The notes under the pieces: generated by a model
What the model saw: the letters and a program-made list of their open reading frames with translations, nothing else
Told to the model about the DNA's origin: nothing
Database searches by the model: none
Translations under genes and position numbers: made by a program
Assembly (NCBI GenBank): GCA_046706185.1
Contig: JBJKPR010000023.1
Span: forward strand, 1-13,310
Length of the DNA stretch: 13,310 bases
From: JAJZXY01 sp046706185
Lineage (GTDB): Archaea > Thermoplasmatota > Thermoplasmata > Sysuiplasmatales > Sysuiplasmataceae
Direction: 5' to 3'
Part shown: positions 1 to 6,382 of the stretch, piece by piece
Position numbering within the stretch: position 1 is the stretch's first letter
Layout of the letters: the number at the start of each line of letters is the position of its first letter

Positions 1-62
1 CGCATCAGGACATTTTATAGCCTGTTGACAATACCATCCCTGAGGGTGAGCGTCTGGGGAAA

Positions 63-269
63 ATGGAAAAGAGGCTTGTAAAGATGAGCGGGCTCAAGGC
101 AGGATATGGTTTCTTTTACATGCAGACATACAGGGACAGCTTCCACCTCACAGTGTCAGAGGACGAGCTGATTGTGCAGTTGAAGAAAGATATCTTCCCG
201 AACAGCGAACCTCCCGCTGAAATCAGAGTAACTGTGGAATGGGATAGCACAGGCGAAAAGCTGCAGTAA
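63..269 (+). CDS. Small hypothetical protein (68 aa)
   Basis: I do not recognise this protein. It is a short, soluble, charged ORF with no membrane segment, signal peptide or cysteine motif; the second half (SEDELIVQLKKDIF, then a strand-like EIRVTVEW) reads like an ordinary small alpha/beta domain. An in-frame TAG at 18-20 shows that it begins inside the window. A purine-rich GAGGGTGAG at 42-50 could be a ribosome binding site, but it lies about 12 bases from the ATG, which is rather far. An internal ATG at codon 8 is an alternative start. It is followed by 88 bases and then the PdxA homologue on the same strand, which appears to have its own promoter. The amino-acid composition looks coding, but no family supports it. 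Confidence 0.45.
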   Translation: MEKRLVKMSGLKAGYGFFYMQTYRDSFHLTVSEDELIVQLKKDIFPNSEPPAEIRVTVEWDSTGEKLQ

Positions 270-326
270 TGTTAATCCGTTGTCCTGCGGAGCCGAAGCA
301 TCACATGATATGGTCTTTATCGAAGG

Positions 327-334
327 CTATTAAT
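327..334 (+). promoter_or_regulatory. Candidate TATA box of the pdxA-like gene
   Basis: CTATTAAT lies 24-31 bases upstream of the ATG at 358, and no Shine-Dalgarno sequence precedes that ATG. This spacing fits an archaeal TATA box driving a leaderless transcript. It is inferred from position and composition only. Confidence 0.35.
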
Positions 335-357
335 CACAATCCGCGCATCCTGCAGGC

Positions 358-1332
358 ATGCTCCTGCCGCGCATTGGCATAACGCTCGGAGATCCGGCTG
401 GAATCGGGCCCGAAGTCACGGCTAAGGCGCTTGCCTCCTCCATTTTCCCTCTTGAAAGAATATCGATAATCGGGAGCAGAGAAAACTTTCTCGAGACTGC
501 CGCGAGATTGAATATCGATGAGTCTACATTCGCAGGTTTATCGTTCGTTGATGTCTCCTCCCCGGGAATTACGGCAGGTAAATGGAGCAGAGCATCGGGA
601 AGTGTGGCGGTGCAAAGCATCGAGAAGGCTGCGGAGATGGCTTCAGCCGGCCTGCTGGAGGGGTTGTGCACGGCACCGATCAGCAAGGAAGCAATACTGA
701 TGGCGGGTTCAAGATACATTGACCACACTACTATGCTGCAGGGGCTGACGCACTCGGAGAATGTTTCCACCGTGTTTGAAACAGGCAACCTCCGGATTCT
801 TTTCATGACAAAACACGTCCCGCTCCGGCGGGCAATTGACCTCGTCAAGATGAAGAACGTCAAGGAGTCCATCGGTCTTGCAGACCTGGCACTTCGGTGC
901 CTTGGACTCGAAAGGCGGCGAATAGCCGTCGCTTCCCTGAATCCTCATGCGGGTGAGGGAGGGCTGCTCGGAGATGAGGAAGTAATGGAAATAGCGCCAG
1001 CTGTGGCGGCGATGAAGGAGACGTATGATGTCGAGGGTCCCCTGCCTGCAGATTCCGTCTTTCACCAGGCCGCATCGGGTATTTACGACATCGTCGTGTC
1101 ATTGTACCATGATCAGGGACACATAGCTGCAAAAATGCTCGACTTCAACGGAACAGTAAGCATGAATATAGGTCTCCCTTTTCTCAGGACTTCTGTCGAT
1201 CACGGTACCGCTTTTGACATAGCGGGCAAAGGGGTAGCAAACGATACGAGCATGCGGAAAGCAATAGAGAAATGCATGAATTACGCATCAAACTACAGAG
1301 CATTCTGGAAGAATCATGGGAACCCCCGGTAG
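358..1332 (+). CDS. pdxA: PdxA-family 4-phosphate dehydrogenase (4-hydroxythreonine-4-phosphate or 4-phospho-threonate/erythronate type)
   Basis: This is a full-length member (324 aa) of the PdxA family: metal-dependent, NAD-dependent cytosolic enzymes that oxidise and decarboxylate phosphorylated hydroxy-acids. Family signatures appear in order: GDPAGIGPEV (11-20), TAPISKEA (105-112), HTTM (123-126), KHVPLR (152-157), NPHAGE (195-200), GPLPADSVF (227-235), YHDQGH (250-255) and the C-terminal GLPFLRTS / DHGTAFDIAGKG block. The three metal-binding histidines of the family correspond to H153, H197 and H251. Archaea generally make PLP through PdxS/PdxT, so a role in breakdown of a four-carbon sugar acid (PdxA2-like, normally paired with a DUF1537 kinase) is at least as likely as B6 synthesis. 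No kinase is visible here, so the substrate is open. The ATG at 358 is favoured because the conserved PRIGITLGDPAG begins directly after it. The next gene is convergent. Confidence 0.93.
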   Translation: MLLPRIGITLGDPAGIGPEVTAKALASSIFPLERISIIGSRENFLETAARLNIDESTFAGLSFVDVSSPGITAGKWSRASGSVAVQSIEKAAEMASAGLLEGLCTAPISKEAILMAGSRYIDHTTMLQGLTHSENVSTVFETGNLRILFMTKHVPLRRAIDLVKMKNVKESIGLADLALRCLGLERRRIAVASLNPHAGEGGLLGDEEVMEIAPAVAAMKETYDVEGPLPADSVFHQAASGIYDIVVSLYHDQGHIAAKMLDFNGTVSMNIGLPFLRTSVDHGTAFDIAGKGVANDTSMRKAIEKCMNYASNYRAFWKNHGNPR

Positions 1333-1340
1333 TATGGCCT

Positions 1341-1382
1341 GGGCCAACATCCCTCAAGTAGGTCGCCGACCCAGCACGGCCC
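1341..1382. repeat. Nested inverted repeat downstream of the pdxA-like gene
   Basis: GGGCC (1341-1345) pairs with GGCCC (1378-1382), and between them lies the near-perfect palindrome GGTCGCCGACC (1361-1371). It sits 9 bases past the pdxA stop, in the 187-base convergent gap before the hemerythrin gene. It might fold in the 3' end of the transcript, but no T-tract follows. The rest of the gap (1383-1519) shows no RNA gene or convincing ORF. Confidence 0.3.
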
Positions 1383-1519
1383 TGTTGCATAACCTGGCTG
1401 CTGCTCATGCATACACTTCGTCTGTTTGATGTGAGGATTTTATCCATGGTGAAGGCCGGGAAAACCGGGCAACTGCAGGTAGACCCATGCTGCCCGTTTG
1501 GCGAGCTTGTTCTTCAGGG

Positions 1520-2053
1520 TCAGACAGATGCGGAGGTTCTTTGTCCTGTGCTCCTGGACTTGTGTGTCCTGATCGCCCATGGGAAAATGGTCTCGTCCTC
1601 CTTCGTGAAATGGTTCACCAGCAAAGTGTCAAGCGCGTCTCTTGTTTTCATACGCTCTTCCTGATTCTCCGCGATCCCTTTTCTCAAATCATCAAGCAGC
1701 CTCTTTATCTCAACATGTTCCCTGAACACTTCTATCGCTTCCTCTGAACCATCCCTTCCGTATGCCTGAATCAGCACTCTCAGGACAGAAGCTTCTTCGT
1801 CAAGCATGTGCTGCATCAGTTCCTCGTCAAGCGATGCCAGTCGCCTGCTGAGTGTGTCTGAGTCGCCTTTCAGGAGCATTTCACTTATCAGAAACATCTC
1901 TTTCCTGACATCTTCGTGCTCTTTCTCCAGCAGTGCCACCAGATCCTCCAACGCCATTTCCCTAGGCCTCAAAGTCACCATACTCCGATCCAGCAATTCA
2001 TCACTGACTACTTGCATCGTCTCCCTAACGTGTTCGGGGTCGGCTGTAAGCAT
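1520..2053 (-). CDS. Hemerythrin HHE-domain protein
   Basis: This is a predicted cytosolic four-helix-bundle protein (177 aa) with the diiron ligand pattern of hemerythrin-like HHE domains. With the ATG at 2053 as residue 1, the candidate ligands are H46, H82 with E86 (HMLDE), H113 and H148 with E152 (HFTKE). Such domains bind oxygen or NO, or handle iron or oxidative stress; which applies here cannot be told. The N-terminal 35 residues are extra to the bundle. The reading frame stays open to a TTG at 2092, but that would overlap the upstream gene, so the ATG at 2053, 10 bases past the upstream TGA (2064-2066), is preferred. The tight spacing suggests co-transcription with the membrane protein upstream. 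It converges on the pdxA-like gene. Confidence 0.85.
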   Translation of the reverse strand: MLTADPEHVRETMQVVSDELLDRSMVTLRPREMALEDLVALLEKEHEDVRKEMFLISEMLLKGDSDTLSRRLASLDEELMQHMLDEEASVLRVLIQAYGRDGSEEAIEVFREHVEIKRLLDDLRKGIAENQEERMKTRDALDTLLVNHFTKEDETIFPWAIRTHKSRSTGQRTSASV

Positions 2054-2063
2054 GGGAGCGCGC

Positions 2064-2603
2064 TCAGACCTTCTTCTTCCAGGGATATACAAAACCGATG
2101 GCTGTCACGAATGTGCCCCCGATCCACATCACTTCTCCCGCAATCGTCAGCGGGCCGTAGAGTGACAGAACGGTAGTGTCGACATTCGTTGTCGTATCAT
2201 ATGCAATCGAGGGCGAACTGTCTCCAAATGCGACAATGTTGTATGAACCGCTCAGGTTGGAGTAAAGCCTGCCGGTATCGCCCAGAGAATATGCGAACCC
2301 TCCCGACGTCACATTCCCTGTCGCTGAGGGCGCAACTGCATACTGGGCTGCATTCGAGCCGTTTACGGCACCAAGCGACCCTGCCGGCACAAGGTATACC
2401 GAGGTGGAATTGTTCGAAATGTAAAGGATCCCCGACGAATTGTCCATGTTTATGTCCCCGGACACAAACTCCCCCGGTGAATACTGGCTGAATGCGGCAT
2501 TGATTTCGTATTCATGGGAGTTGACAATGTGGGCAACCGACAAAGCAAGCACCATTCCCGCTATGAGTACGACAAGGCCCGCAAATGCTATTCTGCTTCC
2601 CAA
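2064..2603 (-). CDS. Hypothetical membrane-anchored extracytoplasmic protein (179 aa)
   Basis: I do not recognise a family. Two hydrophobic segments are seen: residues about 5-27 (IAFAGLVVLIAGMVLAL) and about 150-172 (LTIAGEVMWIGGTFVTAIGF), the latter followed by a positive PWKKKV tail. The roughly 120 residues between them are rich in Ser, Asn, Gly and Tyr and contain several N-x-S/T sequons (NSS, NST, NGS, NVT, NLS). This predicts a small extracellular, possibly glycosylated beta-rich domain held by two membrane segments with both ends inside. The start is a TTG at 2603: an in-frame stop lies just upstream (2610-2612), and the next ATG (codon 17) would cut the first membrane segment. It lies 77 bases after the malate synthase homologue and is followed closely by the hemerythrin gene, so the three may be one operon. 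Confidence 0.7.
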   Translation of the reverse strand: MGSRIAFAGLVVLIAGMVLALSVAHIVNSHEYEINAAFSQYSPGEFVSGDINMDNSSGILYISNNSTSVYLVPAGSLGAVNGSNAAQYAVAPSATGNVTSGGFAYSLGDTGRLYSNLSGSYNIVAFGDSSPSIAYDTTTNVDTTVLSLYGPLTIAGEVMWIGGTFVTAIGFVYPWKKKV

Positions 2604-2680
2604 TTGAGTTCAGCCCATGGGATTCAGACGCTTCCTGTCAATAACCTTTTGCCATTCCACCGGAACTCCGCTGCCAAATC

Positions 2681-4279
2681 TCAGCTCACTGCGATTTCCG
2701 ATGCGAACAGTTCTTGGGTATAAGAAACAAGGGAAGGAATCAGCTCATGCCCGCCTATCACCTTCTTCACCAGTAAGGCAGACCGTTCATAGTTCCTTCT
2801 TCTTTCAGCACCTCCAACCGTCCTGAGTACCGCACCGAGCTCTTCATCAACGAGCCTGTTCACTGACTCGACGTGTGCGACCCTCCCGTCAGATGTTATG
2901 GAATTTGACCTCGTCCACTGCCACAGAAGTGATATACAGAGCTCGGCTGATGAGATGTCTTCAATGCGATCATCAGCGTAAGCGCATCCCCTCCCGGAAA
3001 GCCATGATGCGAATATCCTGAGAAGAGTGTATATGTTCGACCTAATGCCGCCAACAGTGATCTTCGGCTGGGGAAATGAAAACATCTCGGTCTCCAGCTC
3101 GCACTCTTCAGGCACACTTGCTTCGGGCAGATCCTCAAGCCTTTTGCTGCTGTACAATCGCGCAAGCGGCCCAACAAAGGCGGGGTGTGCTATCCTTGAG
3201 CCGTCGTACCCTATCAGCAATTCCCGCTCCTTCTCGAACATGAACTCTTCCTGGACGGAGGCGAGACCGCTCTTTGGGACATGCACAATGGCGGACAGGT
3301 CGCCCACCGCGGGCAGGCACCGCATATGTGCTGTGCGGACAAGGTATCTTTCGCACGCTTCCGTGAACGATTTTCCCTTTGCGAGCAGTGATCTGTCAGG
3401 GAGGATGAAACCATCTGCTATACCGAAAAGTCTTATGAGGCTGGCGAGATAACCACGCCTTCCAAAGCCGACTGCTACCGCCCTTTCCCGGAGCTCCGAT
3501 ATGATTTCATTCAACTCGTATATTGCCCGAACCGACTCTATTTGTACTGTGACCTTGATTGAATTCAGGGGAAGAAAAAGTTCCCTCTCCATGTAATCGA
3601 AAACGCTGTTCCATACGCTGGCATCAACTCTGTCCTTGATCCCTGGAATGCACAGGTGCGGATTTTCTCCTCGAGACAACATCGTAGAAGCGTTGCTGTA
3701 TGCGAAGATGCCAGTATCGAAAATGCCGGCCGAAACAATGCCCCCATCGACCAGCACATGCTTCTCAACCTGGTTCAGTCTTCTCGGTTTCACCGCAAGC
3801 GCCGAATGATCCCGGCCATCTGCGTTTCCGCCCGTGTAGTTATGCACGGCACCACAGATGTTCAAGTGTCCCTCTACAATCGAGGTCCATGAAGGAAACT
3901 GAAGATCGCCGAGGTCCGCAGTTACAACAGCAGCCCCTGAATTCATGGATTCGGTCATCGCCCGCCCGTTTAGGGCTGCGCAGACTATCTCTGTGCTCCT
4001 GTCCTGCATGCTGGATGGTACTTGTGCAGCGCACCAGTCACTCCTCCGTAATTCAGCACTGCTTCTGGAGAAGCCGGGCATACTGACAACGCTGGCACTC
4101 TCGGGTTTTACGATTCTTGCATTGGTTCCAGCAGCCGCTGCAAACTCTCTTGCAAGCGACGCGATGAATTCAAGTGCCTCACCGGAGAACACGCCTGATC
4201 CGGCACTGCCGGGCTCAGGGATCAGGATAGGTCCGAAAGGCTGAACATAGCTCTGCAGTTCAACACCCGTCCACTCCAT
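2681..4279 (-). CDS. aceB: Divergent malate synthase A homologue, metal-ligand Asp lost
   Basis: Malate synthase condenses acetyl-CoA with glyoxylate to give malate. The protein has 532 aa, the usual length of form A, and aligns with that family along its whole length: PSWTSIVEG (129-137), EKHVLVDG (172-179), the VTVQIES strand (243-249), NEIISELRE (257-265), LPDRS (293-297), AHPAFV (364-369), GIRSNI (411-416), GCAYADDRIEDISSAEL (431-447) and LWQW (452-455). The metal-ligand Glu is E248, the substrate-binding Arg is probably R166, and the likely catalytic Asp is D441. However, the signature CGRWDY is FGRRGY here, so the second metal ligand, 28 residues after E248, is Gly276. The usual RGxHxxEKH is RRLNQVEKH and the usual ADFED is ADLGD. 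It is therefore either an altered-function or a weakened paralogue. No isocitrate lyase is in the window. The ATG at 4279 is supported by a TATA-like box about 25 bases upstream. Confidence 0.85.
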   Translation of the reverse strand: MEWTGVELQSYVQPFGPILIPEPGSAGSGVFSGEALEFIASLAREFAAAAGTNARIVKPESASVVSMPGFSRSSAELRRSDWCAAQVPSSMQDRSTEIVCAALNGRAMTESMNSGAAVVTADLGDLQFPSWTSIVEGHLNICGAVHNYTGGNADGRDHSALAVKPRRLNQVEKHVLVDGGIVSAGIFDTGIFAYSNASTMLSRGENPHLCIPGIKDRVDASVWNSVFDYMERELFLPLNSIKVTVQIESVRAIYELNEIISELRERAVAVGFGRRGYLASLIRLFGIADGFILPDRSLLAKGKSFTEACERYLVRTAHMRCLPAVGDLSAIVHVPKSGLASVQEEFMFEKERELLIGYDGSRIAHPAFVGPLARLYSSKRLEDLPEASVPEECELETEMFSFPQPKITVGGIRSNIYTLLRIFASWLSGRGCAYADDRIEDISSAELCISLLWQWTRSNSITSDGRVAHVESVNRLVDEELGAVLRTVGGAERRRNYERSALLVKKVIGGHELIPSLVSYTQELFASEIAVS

Positions 4280-4302
4280 TTTCTCGCAATATTAAAAGAT
4301 AT

Positions 4303-4310
4303 AGAATATA
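4303..4310 (-). promoter_or_regulatory. Candidate TATA box of the malate synthase homologue
   Basis: Read on the minus strand this is TATATTCT, 24-31 bases upstream of the ATG at 4279. It lies in the AT-rich divergent intergenic region 4280-4397. No Shine-Dalgarno sequence is seen before the ATG, so a leaderless transcript is likely. Confidence 0.4.
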
Positions 4311-4344
4311 TGGAAATGACTGACATATTTTGTAAATTATCCAT

Positions 4345-4367
4345 AATATACATAAAGTTTGTATATT
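4345..4367. promoter_or_regulatory. Inverted repeat / candidate operator and TATA region of the PhoU-like gene
   Basis: AATATAC (4345-4351) and GTATATT (4361-4367) form a perfect 7-bp inverted repeat with a 9-base spacer. The right arm is TATA-like and lies about 31-37 bases upstream of the ATG at 4398. The dyad could be a binding site for a dimeric regulator that covers the core promoter; the AbrB-domain protein encoded immediately downstream is one candidate (inference). In an AT-rich region some chance dyads are expected. Confidence 0.35.
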
Positions 4368-4397
4368 CCCTATCCATTGCAGTTACGGTTCACTTGC

Positions 4398-5393
4398 ATG
4401 GAGATTAGGAAACTTCAGGCCACAGCCGGCGGAACATACATAATCACGATCCCCAAGGGGTGGGCTGAGAAGCTGAAGCTCAAGAAGGGAGACCTCGTTT
4501 CTGTTGAGCTGGAGGAAAACGACGTTATAGTGAGCCCTGCTGACAACAGGCTTGAACCGCTTCCAAGAGCTCTTGAGATCAGTGAATTCAGGGACAAGAA
4601 GATGCTGGATATGTGCGTGAGCGCGTCGTACATGGTGGGGCACGACATCACAGAGGTCATCTCAAAAAGGAAGATCGCCCCGGAGCAGAAAAGATGGATA
4701 AGGGATACGGTTGAGGGACTGCTTGGTCTCGAAATTTCCGAGGAGTTTTCCAACCAGGTTGTTCTTCAGAATCTTGTCGACCCAACGAAGTTTGACCTTG
4801 CGAAAACACTGGAACGTTTCTCGGCCACCTCCAGGGCTGTATTCGTAGATTCAATCAAGTCGCTTGCCGAAGATGACCTATCTCTTGCACAGGATGCCTA
4901 TGATCGCGGTCGCGAAAGCACGAAGACATTCCGCCTCCTTTACAGGCTCGCGCTCCAGGCCGCCAACGACAAGAAGCTTCGTGTCCACATGAAACTGCAG
5001 AACATTTCCAGCGCAATCGTCTTTCTGCAGTCTGTGAGGGAACTTGGAAGGATAGCTTATTACTCGATGAGGATAGCGCAGCATGTTCAGGAGCTGAAGA
5101 AGAAGCCAGACAAGTCGCTTGTTTCAGTGATAAGCGAAATGGCGCGCATCGTTTCAGAGATGCAGGAGCAGGCGACAAAGTCGTTTCTGAGCAGGGACGT
5201 CAATGCTGCTTCTGTCGTCATGGACCGTCTTGAGAGGGTGCGAAACCTGAACGAATCAGCTTACCTCCATCTGCTGCGTGAAAGGGACGAGAAGTCGTCC
5301 ATGGCAATCTCGATGATAGTGAGGGATGTGCGAAACATAGCAAGCTACGCGTCATCCCTGGCGGAGGATGCTGTGCTTGCGTCGTTTGCGTGA
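4398..5393 (+). CDS. AbrB-domain / PhoU-like regulator
   Basis: This is an intracellular regulator of 331 aa. Residues 1 to about 46 (MEIRKLQATAGGTYIITIPKGWAEKL, then the LKKGDLVSVELEENDVIVSP strands) form a SpoVT/AbrB swapped-hairpin DNA-binding domain. The rest, from about residue 60, is almost all helix and resembles PhoU repeats, including RELGRIAYYSMRIAQHV and the C-terminal RDVRNIASYASSLAEDAVL. The archaeal AbrB-PhoU architecture is annotated as a phosphate uptake regulator, but no phosphate transport gene is visible here, so the target is unknown. The acidic metal-binding motifs of classical PhoU are only partly kept. A TTG at 4359 would lengthen the protein by 13 residues; the ATG at 4398 is chosen because the AbrB domain begins exactly there. 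It diverges from the malate synthase homologue and converges on dppC with a 25-base gap. Confidence 0.88.
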   Translation: MEIRKLQATAGGTYIITIPKGWAEKLKLKKGDLVSVELEENDVIVSPADNRLEPLPRALEISEFRDKKMLDMCVSASYMVGHDITEVISKRKIAPEQKRWIRDTVEGLLGLEISEEFSNQVVLQNLVDPTKFDLAKTLERFSATSRAVFVDSIKSLAEDDLSLAQDAYDRGRESTKTFRLLYRLALQAANDKKLRVHMKLQNISSAIVFLQSVRELGRIAYYSMRIAQHVQELKKKPDKSLVSVISEMARIVSEMQEQATKSFLSRDVNAASVVMDRLERVRNLNESAYLHLLRERDEKSSMAISMIVRDVRNIASYASSLAEDAVLASFA

Positions 5394-5418
5394 GGCGGAA
5401 TGCCGTTGCAGCCTCGAA

Positions 5419-6378
5419 TCATCTCCTGAGCTTGGGGTCCAGTATGTCTCGAAGACCATCCCCAAAAAGGTTGATGCCTACCACGAATATAATCAGGAAT
5501 ACGCCGGGAACCACAATCGGCCACCATGCGCCCTGAGCAAGCCATTGCTGCCCGAATACAAGCAGTTTCCCGAGCTCTGGCATGTACTCATCCCCCCTGA
5601 CTATCCCGAGGAAGAAGAGCGTTGCAAAGACAAGCACTATCCTCCCTACTCCCAGTGAAGCCTGAACGAATATGGGGGAGAGGACGTTGGGTATGACATG
5701 GACTATCACGTTCCTCCCTCTGCTGGATCCGGCCGAAATGGCAGCTTCCATGTAGCTCTGCGATTTGATGCTCAGGCATTCTCCCCTCGCTAGCCTCGCA
5801 AACGACGGCCAGGATACAAGCACAAGTGCGTAGGCCATATCCGCAAACGTGGCACCGAGGAAGAACGTGACTGCGACTGCAAGAGGTATAAGCGGAACTG
5901 AAAGGAATATGTCTGTGATCCTCATCATAAGCTCGTCCACCTTTCCGCCGAAGTATCCTGACGCGGCCCCAAAGAGAAGGCCTATGCCTGCGCCTGCAAT
6001 CACAATCAGAAGGGCATATCCAAGGTCGTACTGCAAGGCTGCTAGCATCGAGGGGAAAATGGGTATTTCTGATGTTGTCGTTCCAAAGTAGTACCACCAG
6101 CCCTGATTGAAAACTGGCGGGGTCGGGGGTGCCGAGCTGACGCCCGTTCCGCTGCTCAGGAATGAAAGCATTGTGTGGTCATTGCCAACTCCCAGGTACT
6201 GCGGGTAGATGACATCGAGAAGGGCAAGCACCATGTACGCAATCGAGATTATCAGCCCGGCTGTGGCTGCCCCGCTCTTGAGCAGATTGCGCATGAATGC
6301 ACCGGAGTTCCTGGCGAAAACATGCCTTACGACGGACCTCCTTTTGTCTTTTTCAGCGTTGACGTTCAAGCATTTCAC
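5419..6378 (-). CDS. dppC: Peptide ABC transporter permease, DppC type
   Basis: This is an inner permease subunit (319 aa) of an oligopeptide/dipeptide ABC importer. An N-terminal membrane segment (about 37-58) is followed by an extracytoplasmic loop (about 60-115) and five further hydrophobic stretches. The EAA loop that contacts the ATPase is clear: YMEAAISAGSSRGRNVIVHVIP (about 209-230). The protein ends in the DGLRDILDPKLRR tail typical of DppC/OppC. The usual GTDxxGRD motif before the permease core is degenerate (FGTTTSEIP). The GTG start at 6378 is 4 bases past the dppB stop, with an AGGT 9 bases upstream (6388-6391). A TTG at 6369, preceded by AGGTGA (6375-6380) at 5 bases, is an equally good start. 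It is translationally linked to dppB. No ATPase gene follows; the next gene is convergent. Confidence 0.93.
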   Translation of the reverse strand: MKCLNVNAEKDKRRSVVRHVFARNSGAFMRNLLKSGAATAGLIISIAYMVLALLDVIYPQYLGVGNDHTMLSFLSSGTGVSSAPPTPPVFNQGWWYYFGTTTSEIPIFPSMLAALQYDLGYALLIVIAGAGIGLLFGAASGYFGGKVDELMMRITDIFLSVPLIPLAVAVTFFLGATFADMAYALVLVSWPSFARLARGECLSIKSQSYMEAAISAGSSRGRNVIVHVIPNVLSPIFVQASLGVGRIVLVFATLFFLGIVRGDEYMPELGKLLVFGQQWLAQGAWWPIVVPGVFLIIFVVGINLFGDGLRDILDPKLRR

Positions 6379-6380
6379 CT
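6375..6380 (-). promoter_or_regulatory. Shine-Dalgarno AGGTGA near the dppC start
   Basis: On the minus strand this reads AGGTGA. It overlaps the GTG at 6378 and lies 5 bases before a TTG at 6369. Its good match to the 16S anti-SD suggests that translation of dppC might start at the TTG rather than the GTG. Confidence 0.4.
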
Positions 6381-6382
6381 GC

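Noticed and set aside
1..81. Open frame from the left edge (frame 1) ending at a TAA at 79-81, possibly the C-terminus of an upstream gene.
   Set aside because: Only 26 codons are visible with no recognisable motif, and it overlaps the 68-aa ORF; too little to call.
1341..1420. Possible tRNA or small structured RNA in the GC-rich palindromic patch.
   Set aside because: No T-loop consensus (GTTCRANNC) or acceptor-stem pairing with correct spacing on either strand.
1455..1472. Short dyad CCGG-GAAAA-CCGG in the gap before the hemerythrin gene.
   Set aside because: Only 4 base pairs and no T-tract in either direction; expected by chance.
1407..1747. Plus-strand ORFs opposite the hemerythrin gene.
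   Set aside because: They are largely antisense to a well-supported HHE-domain protein and have no recognisable content.
4359..4397. TTG start extending the AbrB/PhoU-like protein by 13 residues.
   Set aside because: The extension would run through the TATA-like region and precede the exact start of the AbrB domain at the ATG 4398.
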